Below the pieces are notes generated by a model that had not been told where the DNA came from, did no database searches, and saw only the letters and a list, made by a program, of their open reading frames with translations. Positions 51,289 through 59,478 of a DNA stretch of 64,000 nucleotides are shown one piece after another. This DNA is from Solwaraspora sp. WMMD792 (GTDB lineage Bacteria > Actinomycetota > Actinomycetes > Mycobacteriales > Micromonosporaceae), in the NCBI RefSeq assembly GCF_029626105.1, contig NZ_JARUBH010000009.1, positions 3,658,001 to 3,722,000 on the forward strand, in the 5' to 3' direction. A program made the position numbers and the translations under genes. How positions within the stretch are numbered: the stretch's first letter is position 1; each line of letters starts with the position of its first letter.

Positions 51289-52047
51289 ATGCGCATCACC
51301 TCGGAAACCGTCGGTGACGGCATCCGCGAGCAGCTCTTCAGCGTCGGGGACATCCCCGGGGTGCTCTGGACGCCTGCTGAGGGCTCCGGTCCCCGTCCGT
51401 TGGTCTTGATCGGGCACGGCGGCGGCCAGCACAAGAAGGGGTGGGAGGTCGTCTCCAGAGCCTTTCCCTACGTCACCTCCGGTGGCTTCGCGGTCGCCGC
51501 GATCGACGCGCCGGGTACCGGTGACAGGCCGGAGCACCCGGAGATCCGGCGGCTTGTCGCGCTCATCGAGGAACGGGAGGCCGCAGGCGAGCCCTTCGGC
51601 CCGGCGTGGCCCGCCCTGAACGAAACCGTGGCGGCGCAGCTCATACCCGACTGGCGGACCACTCTGGACGCGCTGCAGAACCTGGACTCCGTCGGCGACA
51701 GCCAGCCCGTCGGGTACTACGGTCTGTCCGAGGCCGGTGAGATGGGTATCCGCCTGGTCGCGGCCGAGCCTCGGATCACGGCTGCGGTCCTCGGCCTCGT
51801 TGGAAGCGAGTGGCTCACCGGCATCGCAGCGCGGATCACGATCCCGGTCGAGTTCCTGCTGCAGTGGGACGACGAAGGCAATCCACGGGACTCCGTCCTG
51901 AAGCTGTACGACGCCCTCGGCTCCGCAGAGAAGACATTGCACGCCAACCCCGGCAGCCACTTTCGAGTCCCGTCGTTCGAAATCGAGAGCTCGATCCGGT
52001 TCTTCGCCCGGCACCTGGGTAGCCCTGGCACCGCAATCAGTTCCTGA
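51289..52047 (+). CDS. Alpha/beta hydrolase (copy A of a duplicated pair)
   Basis: A 252-residue cytosolic alpha/beta hydrolase: LVLIGHGGGQHKKGW (oxyanion HGGG), nucleophile Ser in GLSEAGEMG, the acid in LLQWDDEG, and HANPGSHFRVPSFE with the His. It resembles dienelactone hydrolase/acetylesterase-like proteins. The paralogue at 53235 shares these stretches. The ATG at 51289 has TGTAAT 7 bases upstream and no ribosome site, so the mRNA may be leaderless. It converges on the NUDIX gene. Confidence 0.85.
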   Translation: MRITSETVGDGIREQLFSVGDIPGVLWTPAEGSGPRPLVLIGHGGGQHKKGWEVVSRAFPYVTSGGFAVAAIDAPGTGDRPEHPEIRRLVALIEEREAAGEPFGPAWPALNETVAAQLIPDWRTTLDALQNLDSVGDSQPVGYYGLSEAGEMGIRLVAAEPRITAAVLGLVGSEWLTGIAARITIPVEFLLQWDDEGNPRDSVLKLYDALGSAEKTLHANPGSHFRVPSFEIESSIRFFARHLGSPGTAISS

Positions 52048-52143
52048 CACCACCGAGCGATCACCGATCTGGCTCCGCGCGCCCTACGGTCCCCCCACCT
52101 GATTCCCGCCCTCAAGGTAGACAGTCCCGCTGTCCGTCGCTGC

Positions 52144-52575
52144 TTACACAGCGGCAGCGGCCCGCCGGGCCAGCAGCGGCGACAGCCGCTGCTGCGCCTG
52201 CGGCAGGGTCGACCACGCCCAGCTGCGCAACTCCTGCGGCGGAAGCCGGATCGCGTCGGCCTGCGACGCGTCAAGGATGCCGCCGTCGTACACGAACATC
52301 ACTCCTTCGGTGCGGCCGGCGCGAGGCGGCACCCAGTCGACTACCAGCAGCCGTCCGGGAGTAACCGCCAAGCCGAGTTCTTCGGTTAGCTCACGGACCG
52401 CCGCGTCGTACGGCGACTCGTCGGCCTCCACCGCCCAACCTGGTAGTTCCCAGTAGTCCTTGTACGTCGGCTCGACGAGCAGGATTCGTCCGTCACGGTC
52501 CCGCAGCAGCACGGCCGAGCCCATCCGCTTGCGCGGCAACGTCGCTGTGTAATCGTCAGGCGGGGAGCTCACCAC
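52144..52575 (-). CDS. NUDIX hydrolase with altered Nudix box (copy A)
   Basis: A 143-residue NUDIX-fold protein very similar to the one at 53983. The Nudix box reads GWAVEADESPYDAAVREL then TEELGL; the first Gly of the GX5EX7REUXEEXGU box is Trp47 here, while copy B keeps Gly. The acidic metal ligands (REL, EE) remain. The change could alter the substrate pocket or reduce activity. The GTG at 52575 lacks a clear ribosome site. It converges on the hydrolase and is divergent from the DUF1801 gene. Confidence 0.85.
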   Translation of the reverse strand: MVSSPPDDYTATLPRKRMGSAVLLRDRDGRILLVEPTYKDYWELPGWAVEADESPYDAAVRELTEELGLAVTPGRLLVVDWVPPRAGRTEGVMFVYDGGILDASQADAIRLPPQELRSWAWSTLPQAQQRLSPLLARRAAAAV

Positions 52576-52630
52576 CGGAGGTTAACCGCCCGAATGTCCA
52601 GTTGTCGGAAGCTTCCGCCGGTCAGGGCTC

Positions 52631-53047
52631 GTGGCGGCGGGCCACCTGTACCGATCAGGAATCGAGAAGCACCGGCCGCTGCGGCACGGCTACCGTCGTG
52701 GTGGCAAGGCAGCCACCGAGGAGCTCGACGTGCTGTCGAAGATCGCCCAGATGGAACCGTCGGACCGCGCACTGGCCGAACGCGTCCACGCCATCGTCAC
52801 CACCAACGCCCCCGACCTGTCCCCGAAGCTCTGGTACGGCCAGCCGGCGTACGCGAGGAAGGGCAAGGTCGTGTGCTTCTTCCGCAGCGGACACGCGGAC
52901 AAGGAGCCGTACTCCACCTTCGGCTTCACCGCTGCGGCCAACCTCGCCGACGACAGCGGCCTGTGGCCGACGTCCTTCGCCGTCGCCCAGCTCAGCGAGC
53001 AGGCCGCAGAGACCATCGCCGCCCTCGTCAAGAAGGCCATGAGCTGA
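52631..53047 (+). CDS. DUF1801-like protein with atypical N terminus
   Basis: A 138-residue protein whose residues about 33-138 match the DUF1801 fold (SDRALAERVHAIVTTNAPDLSPKLWYG, KGKVVCFFRSG, STFGFTAAANLADD, ALVKKAMS end). Relatives have an N-terminal helix that begins with a FTAEE-like motif; here the first 30 residues (Arg/His-rich) do not match, suggesting a replaced or decayed 5' end. The GTG at 52631 is the best start in frame. Function of the family is unknown. Confidence 0.6.
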   Translation: MAAGHLYRSGIEKHRPLRHGYRRGGKAATEELDVLSKIAQMEPSDRALAERVHAIVTTNAPDLSPKLWYGQPAYARKGKVVCFFRSGHADKEPYSTFGFTAAANLADDSGLWPTSFAVAQLSEQAAETIAALVKKAMS

Positions 53048-53234
53048 CCTACTGGTACGCCTTCGACCGACAAGTGAGCACCGAAAGCTGGGTGGGTTGC
53101 GCTACGATCGCTGCGCCGTGCACGACTGCTGCCCGAGGAGGTGAGTCCGATCAACGCTGTGACAGGTCGGGACTCCCTCCCCCGCATGGTCTAGGGAGCG
53201 CCCGCAAAGGGACTCTCGAAAGGCGCGTACGCGC

Positions 53235-53939
53235 ATGCACAACATCCAGGAAGAACACTTCGCCGTCGACGGCGTACCCGCTGTGCTCTGGACCTCAGCC
53301 GGCAGCGGAGCCGACCGCCCGCCGCTGATCGTCATCGGCCACGGCGGCGGCCAGCACAAGACCGCTCCCGGCGTCCTGCACCGCGCCCACCGTTTCGTGT
53401 CCAGCGGATTCGCGGCCGTCTGCGTGGACGTGCCGAACCACGGCGAGCGCCCGACCGACGAGCGCTACCAGGACATCGCCACCGAGATCCAGTCCGCTGT
53501 CAGCTCCGGAGGTGACCTGGCCGCGCTGCTCGCCGACTTCCACGCCCTGGTCGCCGAGCAGACCGTTGCGGAGTGGCGGGCCGTCCTCGACCATCTCGAT
53601 GCCGGGCCGGTCGGCTACTGGGGAGTCTCGCTGGGCTGCGGGCTCGGCGTACCGTTCGTCGCCGCCGAGCCGCGCGTCCGCGCGGCGGTCCTCGGACTGG
53701 GCGGAGCCAGCGCCGCTGCCACGCTGGAGGCTGCGGCACGGATCGCCGTGCCCGTCGAGTTCCTGATCCAGTGGGACGACGAACGGGTGCCCCGGGAGCA
53801 GAGCCTGGCCCTGTTCGACGCGTTCGGCTCGACCGAGAAGACGCTGCACGCCAACCCGGGCCGGCACGCCGACCGGCTCCCGGAATACGAACTGGACAGC
53901 ACGGTCCGGTTCTTCACCCGGCACCTCATGCCGCACTGA
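53235..53939 (+). CDS. Alpha/beta hydrolase (copy B)
   Basis: A 234-residue paralogue of the hydrolase at 51289: HGGGQHKTAP, nucleophile Ser in WGVSLGCGLG, IQWDDERVPREQSLALFDAFG and HANPGRHADRLPEYE with the His. Copy B is shorter and lacks part of the lid region of copy A. The ATG at 53235 gives MHNIQEEHFAVDG. No strong ribosome site is present. It converges on NUDIX copy B, exactly as copy A does. Confidence 0.85.
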   Translation: MHNIQEEHFAVDGVPAVLWTSAGSGADRPPLIVIGHGGGQHKTAPGVLHRAHRFVSSGFAAVCVDVPNHGERPTDERYQDIATEIQSAVSSGGDLAALLADFHALVAEQTVAEWRAVLDHLDAGPVGYWGVSLGCGLGVPFVAAEPRVRAAVLGLGGASAAATLEAAARIAVPVEFLIQWDDERVPREQSLALFDAFGSTEKTLHANPGRHADRLPEYELDSTVRFFTRHLMPH

Positions 53940-53982
53940 CCAGCACTGATCGAAGCTGGCATCCGTCCGGATCGGCTCGGGC

Positions 53983-54465
53983 TCAGCAGATCCGGTTGCC
54001 GTCCTCGAGATAGCGAGTCCCGCCGTCCTCGACTGCCTCGGCGGCGGCGGTGGCCCGCCGGGCCAGCAGCGGTGACAACCGCTGCTGCGCCTGAGCCAGG
54101 GTCGACCACGCCCAGCTGCGCAACTCCTGCGGCGGCAGCCGGATCGCGTCGGTCCGCGCGGTGTCCAGGACCCCGCCGTCGTAGACGAACATGACGCCTT
54201 CGGCGCGACCGGAGCGCGGCGGCACCCAGTCCACGACCAGCAGCCGGCCCGGAGCAACGGTCAGGCCGAGTTCTTCCGTCAGCTCGCGGACCGACGCGTC
54301 GTACGGCGACTCGTCGGCCTCCACCACCCCGCCCGGCAGCTCCCAGTAATCCTTGTACGTAGGCTCGACGATCAGGATCCGTCCGATGTGGTCCCGGAAG
54401 AGCACCCCCGAACCCATCCGCTTGCGCGGCAACGTCGCGGTGTAGTCGTTCGCCGATGCAGTCAT
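53983..54465 (-). CDS. NUDIX hydrolase (copy B)
   Basis: A 160-residue NUDIX hydrolase with an intact box, GGVVEADESPYDASVREL then TEELGL, and the same flanks as copy A (YTATLPRKRMGS, VDWVPPRSGRAEGVMFVYDGG, QELRSWAWSTLAQAQQRLSPLLARR). NUDIX enzymes cleave nucleoside diphosphate derivatives; the substrate is unknown. The C terminus is about 17 residues longer than in copy A. The ATG at 54465 is used. Confidence 0.88.
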   Translation of the reverse strand: MTASANDYTATLPRKRMGSGVLFRDHIGRILIVEPTYKDYWELPGGVVEADESPYDASVRELTEELGLTVAPGRLLVVDWVPPRSGRAEGVMFVYDGGVLDTARTDAIRLPPQELRSWAWSTLAQAQQRLSPLLARRATAAAEAVEDGGTRYLEDGNRIC

Positions 54466-54501
54466 CCGGGGACGCTAACGGCACCCCACGTTTCACAACG
54501 G

Positions 54502-54906
54502 CTACGACACGTCAACGAGTTCGAGTCCGTCGTACTCGGCGAAGTCGATAAAATCCTTCGTGTTGAAGGTGGCGAGCGGAAGACCTTGCACCAGGCAGCA
54601 AGCGGCGATCCAGGTGTCGTTGACCGGCCGAGGACGACCACGGAGCTGAGCGTGGGCTTGAAGTTGGCCCCAGGTCGTTGCGACTCGTTCGTCAAACCCG
54701 AGCACAAGAATTCGCCGACGCCAAGTCTCCAGGCTCGCGCGTCGTCGCGGACCCCAACTACGGATAGCGGTCCACTTGGTCAGCTCGCCGAGCGTCACGA
54801 AGCTGATGCAGGCCGAACTCGCGACGAGTCGAGCACTGAAAGTAGCCGGCAGCCGACCCAGGAAACTGGCAGAGGCAACATCAGTGTCGAGGACGATGAA
54901 GCTCAC
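54502..54906 (-). CDS. PIN-domain toxin, VapC type
   Basis: A 134-residue PIN-domain ribonuclease toxin. The acidic active-site residues are D7 (VLDTDV), E41 (TLGELTKW), D97 (VNDTWIAACCL) and D118 (TFNTKDFIDF). Such toxins cut tRNA or rRNA when free. GTG 54906 overlaps the antitoxin stop by four bases (GTGA), which gives the coupling expected for a toxin-antitoxin pair. The C terminus is AEYDGLELVDVS. Confidence 0.9.
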   Translation of the reverse strand: MSFIVLDTDVASASFLGRLPATFSARLVASSACISFVTLGELTKWTAIRSWGPRRRASLETWRRRILVLGFDERVATTWGQLQAHAQLRGRPRPVNDTWIAACCLVQGLPLATFNTKDFIDFAEYDGLELVDVS

Positions 54907-55103
54907 GCAAGACCTGCCCGCCGTGAGGCGTAAAGGTCGGCGAGGAACTCGTCCAGCTCCTCGTCAGATTCGAACATGCCAGGCTGCAGCAAGTCATCGG
55001 CTGAACGAAGTGGGCGAACCCCCTGCTGTCGCGCCAACTCTTCCACCGTTACGTGCTGGTCGGACTGCGACCAGTCAGATAGGTCCTCAGCATTGCTTGA
55101 CAC
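54903..55103 (-). CDS. Antitoxin of the VapC-type pair
   Basis: A 66-residue acidic protein: VTVEELARQQGVRPLRSADDLLQPGMFESDEELDEFLADLYASRR, ending GLA. The C-terminal ESDEELDEFLADLYASRR is the likely toxin-binding helix; the N terminus (Ser/Asp-rich) probably binds DNA. The GTG at 55103 has GGGAG upstream. It precedes the toxin gene with a four-base overlap. Confidence 0.85.
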   Translation of the reverse strand: MSSNAEDLSDWSQSDQHVTVEELARQQGVRPLRSADDLLQPGMFESDEELDEFLADLYASRRAGLA

Positions 55104-55726
55104 GGATGCGCTCCCTTCACAGGCAAGGCTCCGCCAAGCCTACCTTCCTTGCCGTGATCGACTTCGTACTCCCCGTCGACCAGGAACGTGTCAGCCACGG
55201 TCAGTGCTGGTGGCTGCGGTGGGCGGGGCAGCGACGACGGTCCCGGGCCGTGGTCAGGCATGGCAGGCATCGGCCGTACGAGGGGTTCGCGTCCGGTCAG
55301 CCGTACCGGATCGCCCTGATGGGTAAGATCGACGGTGGCCGACAGGTCAGCGTCGAGCGACTCGTAGCGCACCTCGTCGGCGGTCAGGGGACCCGTCGAT
55401 GGTCCGATCGCCGAGATCCGCCAGGTCGTGCAGGGCGGCCTCGGCGAACAGGTCGTACGCGAGGTCCGGTGCATCGCCTGCACCAGATCGGCCTGTTTGA
55501 CCAACTGCTTGCGGTAGAGCTTGAGGTACGGAAAGCCCAGCAGCAGCGGACAGTCGTCGGATTCCATCGCGGCGAATCCGGTCAAGGTCCGCCCGGTACG
55601 TCGCACCAGCCAGTCCTGATCTATCTGCCTGCACGGGCCACCGATACCCAGCCGCCTCGCACGGCAACCGCAGCGCCCACTCGCTGATGGCGCTTCGACA
55701 CCGCCGACCCGTCTTACCCTCACCGC
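55104..55726. other. Gap with possible gene remnants
   Basis: No intact gene is supported. On the minus strand a stretch around 55490-55570 encodes GFPYLKLYRKQLVKQADLVQA, and in the frame shifted by one base 55350-55480 encodes APDLAYDLFAEAALHDLADL. Together these look like one protein broken by a frameshift. The family is not recognised. Confidence 0.35.
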
Positions 55727-55982
55727 ATGAGCCCCAGCGACGAGCCGAGCCCATTCGCGACTTTCGAGGGCTCGGTTCTGACGACGAATGTCCGTGCCCT
55801 AGTCGGAGCCGCTCGCCGACCTGGTCGGCTACGAGGCCGACGACTGGGACTGGGACGCCGTTGCCAACGAGCCCGGCGCCACCATCACCTCGGTCCGGCT
55901 CCACCACCGGGCGGACGAAGCTCTGACCGCTCGCGTCGAAACCGTCGTGTCGATGCTGGCCCGCTATCAGGTCACCCCGTGA
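55727..55982 (+). pseudogene. Frameshifted small conserved gene
   Basis: The ATG at 55727 opens SPSDEPSPFATFEGSVLTTN followed by VRAL; about 90 bases later the good frame shifts by one base and reads EPLADLVGYEADDWDWDAVA and LHHRADEALTARVETVVSML to a TGA at 55980-55982. The two halves together would give a protein of about 84 residues. Either a mutation broke the gene or the sequence has a single-base error near 55800. Family unknown. Confidence 0.5.
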
Positions 55983-55988
55983 TGGGAC

Positions 55989-56411
<423 letters not shown>

Positions 56412-56489
56412 CCGAGCATCAATCGTACGCAGCCCACGATCATTCCCGCCCGCAGGCCCGGCAGGCCACCACGACCAGCCTAGAACAGT

Positions 56490-56536
56490 GATCTAGAAGG
56501 ATTATGGTCGATATACCGGCCAAATCCTTCTAGATC
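56490..56536. repeat. Perfect 14-bp AT-rich inverted repeat upstream of rnpB
   Basis: GATCTAGAAGGATT (56490-56503) and AATCCTTCTAGATC (56523-56536) with a 19-base loop. It lies 79 bases upstream of rnpB and 54 bases after the histidine phosphatase stop. Its AT content is unusual here. It may be a terminator of the phosphatase gene or a protein-binding site; nothing more is supported. Confidence 0.6.
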
Positions 56537-56590
56537 CACCGCATGACCTACGCCCGCAGCCAGGCAACAGACAGGCAACAGCCAGGCGGC

Positions 56591-57205
56591 TCAGGTCAGC
56601 AACTCCATCGGTGGCTGGCCCCGCTCGCCCGGCGGCAGGTGGCCGATGTCGTTGAAGCTCACCAGGGTCGGCGGAGCATCGCTGCGCCACTGCACGATCG
56701 TCAACCCGCAGTTGAACTGGTTCAGCCCGAGCCACCGCCAGTACGGCGCGTCCAGCGCGTGCCGGACCGCCCAGCCGATCACGAAGTTGTGCGTCACCAC
56801 CAGTTCGTGCCGGTCGACGTCGCCGACCCGCCCCCAGTGGTTCACCGCTGCCTGTGCCCGTACCGCGCCGGGGTCGCGCTCCTGTTCCGGGACCGCGTCG
56901 ACGAAATCGGCATACCGCTGCGGCACCGCCTGGTCGGCGCGCCCGGGAGCCGGCACCGGCGTCACGTCGGCGGCGAACCGACACTCGTGCACCGCGATCC
57001 CGGGCAGGAAAGCCGCGATCTCCTCGGCGGTCTGCGCGGCCCGCGCCGCCGGACCGTGGTGGACGGCGTCGAACGGCACAGCACGCAGACGCTGACCGAG
57101 CCGGCGCGCCTGGCGCCGGCCGAGCTCCGACAGGCCTGGGTCGGACCCGGTCTCGTCGCTGTCCTGCTCGCCGTGCCGGACCAGGTACAACAGCGTCCGC
57201 GCCAT
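56591..57205 (-). CDS. Histidine phosphatase family protein
   Basis: A 204-residue phosphoglycerate-mutase-like phosphatase: the phosphorylated His is in LVRHGEQD, with the Arg in RRQARRLGQRL, HECRF and the second His in VVTHNFVIGWA. It has no signal peptide. The substrate is unknown. The ATG at 57205 gives MARTLLYLVRHGE. It lies upstream of rnpB on the same strand, and the palindrome at 56490 lies between them. Confidence 0.87.
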   Translation of the reverse strand: MARTLLYLVRHGEQDSDETGSDPGLSELGRRQARRLGQRLRAVPFDAVHHGPAARAAQTAEEIAAFLPGIAVHECRFAADVTPVPAPGRADQAVPQRYADFVDAVPEQERDPGAVRAQAAVNHWGRVGDVDRHELVVTHNFVIGWAVRHALDAPYWRWLGLNQFNCGLTIVQWRSDAPPTLVSFNDIGHLPPGERGQPPMELLT

Positions 57206-57247
57206 CCGATCATCATCCCGGCCAACCGTCGCCGTCAGTGGGCCCGG

Positions 57248-57314
57248 GCGCTCGAGTTGAAGGTCAGCGACCTTATTGGCGGCAGATAGGGTATCTGGCC
57301 TTCAACTCGAGCGC
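57248..57314. repeat. Perfect 16-bp inverted repeat with 35-base loop
   Basis: GCGCTCGAGTTGAAGG (57248-57263) is exactly complementary to CCTTCAACTCGAGCGC (57299-57314). The loop holds a smaller hairpin, AGATAGGGTATCT. It sits between the phosphatase start and the TSUP gene stop, both on the minus strand. It could be the TSUP terminator or a small mobile repeat. Confidence 0.6.
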
Positions 57315-57406
57315 GGACCCTGCGGAGTGGCGGTCAGCGCCGGCAGGAGAAAGCAGGCTCGGCGGTCAGCGCGGGCAGGCTCTGCGGTGAGCGCGCCGAG
57401 AGCGGG

Positions 57407-58168
57407 TCAGCGTAGGGCGCGGGCCAGCAGCAGGACGCCGATACCGACGCCGAAGGCGACTATGCCGAAGCGCAGCACGGTCGGCGGCAGCTTGCGCACC
57501 ACCCGCGCGCCGACGTAGCCGCCGACGATGGTGGCCGGGGCGACTGTCACCGCCGCGACCCAGTCGACCGGGCCGAAGATGGCGAACACGGCGACGGTGG
57601 TCACCCCGACCGCCGCCGACAGCAGGTTCTTCAACGCGACGACGCCGTTGAGCGCCTCGTCGAGCACCAGGGCCAGGCCGGCGACCAGCATCACCCCGAG
57701 CGCGGCACCGAAATATCCGCCGTACGCGGCGCAGAAAAAGGTCATCGCCTGCAGTGACAGCTGTTCACGCCCGGCTGGCAGATCCTTGGGCTCCCCGACG
57801 ATACGCCGCAGCTGGTTCTGGAAGCCGAGCACCGCCGCCGCGCTGATCACCAGGAACGGCACGATCAGCTCGAAGGCCCGGGGCGGGGTGATCAGCAGCA
57901 GGACGCAGCCGAGGACCGCCCCGGCGACGGCGGTCGGGACGAGGCGCCACAGTCCGCGTCGGCGCGGCAGGTCGTCGCGGCTGCCGACGGTGCTGGCCAC
58001 ATAGCCGGGGCAGACCGCGATCGCGTTGGTGACGTTCGCCGACACCGGCGGCAGGCCGACGGCGATCAACGCCGGGAAGGTGATCAACGAGCCGCCGCCG
58101 GCCGCCGCGTTGACGGTGCCGGCCGCCAACCCGGCCCCGACCAGCAACGCGAACGCGGGAAGATCCAT
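57407..58168 (-). CDS. TSUP (TauE/SafE) family transporter
   Basis: A 253-residue membrane protein of the sulfite exporter TauE/SafE family with about eight helices in two halves. The conserved Gly-rich ends are AAAGGGSLITFPALIAVGLPP and IVGGYVGARVVRKLPP. These move sulfite, sulfoacetate or other organic acids; the substrate is unknown here. The ATG at 58168 has TAGCCT 6 bases upstream and no ribosome site, so the transcript is probably leaderless. Confidence 0.87.
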   Translation of the reverse strand: MDLPAFALLVGAGLAAGTVNAAAGGGSLITFPALIAVGLPPVSANVTNAIAVCPGYVASTVGSRDDLPRRRGLWRLVPTAVAGAVLGCVLLLITPPRAFELIVPFLVISAAAVLGFQNQLRRIVGEPKDLPAGREQLSLQAMTFFCAAYGGYFGAALGVMLVAGLALVLDEALNGVVALKNLLSAAVGVTTVAVFAIFGPVDWVAAVTVAPATIVGGYVGARVVRKLPPTVLRFGIVAFGVGIGVLLLARALR

Positions 58169-58174
58169 CCTGCG

Positions 58175-58180
58175 AGGCTA
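58175..58180 (-). promoter_or_regulatory. Putative -10 box, leaderless TSUP gene
   Basis: Minus-strand TAGCCT ends 6 bases before the ATG at 58168, as at other leaderless genes in the window. Confidence 0.5.
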
Positions 58181-58190
58181 GCGGCGCACC

Positions 58191-58215
58191 GGCCACACCA
58201 CGCCCCGGTGTGGCC
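58191..58215 (-). terminator. Hairpin after the RNase H/phosphatase gene
   Basis: GGCCACACC (58191-58199) pairs with 58207-58215 around a 7-base loop, downstream of the minus-strand operon end at 58246. Confidence 0.6.
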
Positions 58216-58245
58216 AGGCCAACGCCAGCAGCGGCGGCCCCGGCG

Positions 58246-59478
58246 TCAGGGCGTGGCGATGCCGGCGAGGTGGGCGGTGTCGTTGACGGTACGTACCGCC
58301 ACGCCGCCGTCCGGCCAGGTGTCGATCACCGAGATGCCGGTCGGGTCGAGGTAGAGCCGGTGCAGCAGCGCGTCCCCGGCACCCAGCGCGTCCCGCAGCA
58401 TGATCTTCAGCGGGGAGACGTGCGAGACCACCACCACGGTCTTTCCCCGGTACGCGGTGAGCAGTTCCCGCACCACCCGGCGGACCCGGCCGGCGACCTG
58501 GGCGAACGACTCCCCGCCCGGCGGGGACAGTTCGGTGGAGGCCAGCCAGGCGGTCAGCTCGGCCGGCCAGCGTTCCCGCACCTCAGCGAAGGTGCGGCCC
58601 TCCCATTCGCCGAAGTCGCACTCGATCAGGTCGGCTTCGGCGCGTACCGGCGGGTCGCCGACCTCGGCGGCGATCGACCGCGCCGTGTCGACGCAGCGCG
58701 ACAGCGGCGAGCAGACGATGACGTCGACCTTGGCCCGGATCACCGCGATCCGCGCGGCGGCGGCGGTGGCCTGCGCCGCGCCCTGCTCGGACAGCGGTAC
58801 GTCGCCGCGCCCGGAGTAGCGGCTCTGCTTGTTCAGCCCGGTCTCGCCGTGCCGGACCAGGATGAGCCGGGTGGCGGTGGCGGTGGTCGGCGGCTCCCAG
58901 GAGGCGGCCGGGGCGTCGCCGGCCCCGGCGACGGCGAACATCGACGGCTGGACCTCGACGACCGATCCGACAGAGGCCGCCGGGGCCGCAGCGGCAGCCG
59001 ACGCGACCGACGCCGCAGACGCAGCAGGTGCCGGCGGAGCCTTGGTGGCCTTGGCCGGTTTGCCGGCGGCCTGGTCCATCGCCTGGTTGGCCAGGGTGTC
59101 GGCGCGCTTGTTCTGCTCCCGGGGGATCCAGCTGAACCTGACCAAGTCGAACTCGCGGACCAGTGTAGCGGCCTGCGCGGCGAGCGGCCGCAGCCCCGGG
59201 TTCTTGATCTGCCACCGGCCGCACATCTGCTCGACGACCAGCTTCGAGTCCATCCGTACGTCGACCGAGGTGGCGCCGATCTCGGCGGCGGCCCGCAGCC
59301 CGGCGATCAGCCCCTGGTACTCGGCGACGTTGTTGGTGGCGACGCCGAGCGCCTCGCCCCGTTCGGCGAGCACCGTCCCGGTGTCGGCGTCGAGCACCAC
59401 CGCCCCGTACCCGGCGGGCCCGGGGTTGCCCCGGGCACCCCCGTCGGCTTCGACGACGACCCGCATCGCGGCGCTCAC
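58246..59478 (-). CDS. Bifunctional RNase HI / histidine acid phosphatase
   Basis: A 410-residue two-domain protein of the Rv2228c type. The N-terminal RNase H domain (about 1-140) has EADGGARGNPGPAGYG, NNVAEYQGLI, VRMDSKLVVEQM and the ADTLANQAM aspartate, which cleave RNA in RNA-DNA hybrids. An Ala-rich linker follows. The C-terminal phosphatase (about 205-410) has RHGETGLNKQSRYSGRGD and VVVVSHVSPLKI; in mycobacteria the C-terminal half is reported to act on alpha-ribazole phosphate (CobC-like). The ATG at 59478 overlaps the zinc-ribbon gene stop by four bases. Confidence 0.92.
   Translation of the reverse strand: MSAAMRVVVEADGGARGNPGPAGYGAVVLDADTGTVLAERGEALGVATNNVAEYQGLIAGLRAAAEIGATSVDVRMDSKLVVEQMCGRWQIKNPGLRPLAAQAATLVREFDLVRFSWIPREQNKRADTLANQAMDQAAGKPAKATKAPPAPAASAASVASAAAAAPAASVGSVVEVQPSMFAVAGAGDAPAASWEPPTTATATRLILVRHGETGLNKQSRYSGRGDVPLSEQGAAQATAAAARIAVIRAKVDVIVCSPLSRCVDTARSIAAEVGDPPVRAEADLIECDFGEWEGRTFAEVRERWPAELTAWLASTELSPPGGESFAQVAGRVRRVVRELLTAYRGKTVVVVSHVSPLKIMLRDALGAGDALLHRLYLDPTGISVIDTWPDGGVAVRTVNDTAHLAGIATP

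Noticed and set aside
53141-53194. A 17-codon frame (GTG) with a strong GAGGAG site before hydrolase copy B
   Set aside because: Too short and without known homologues to call a gene; it could be a leader peptide or the remains of a gene.
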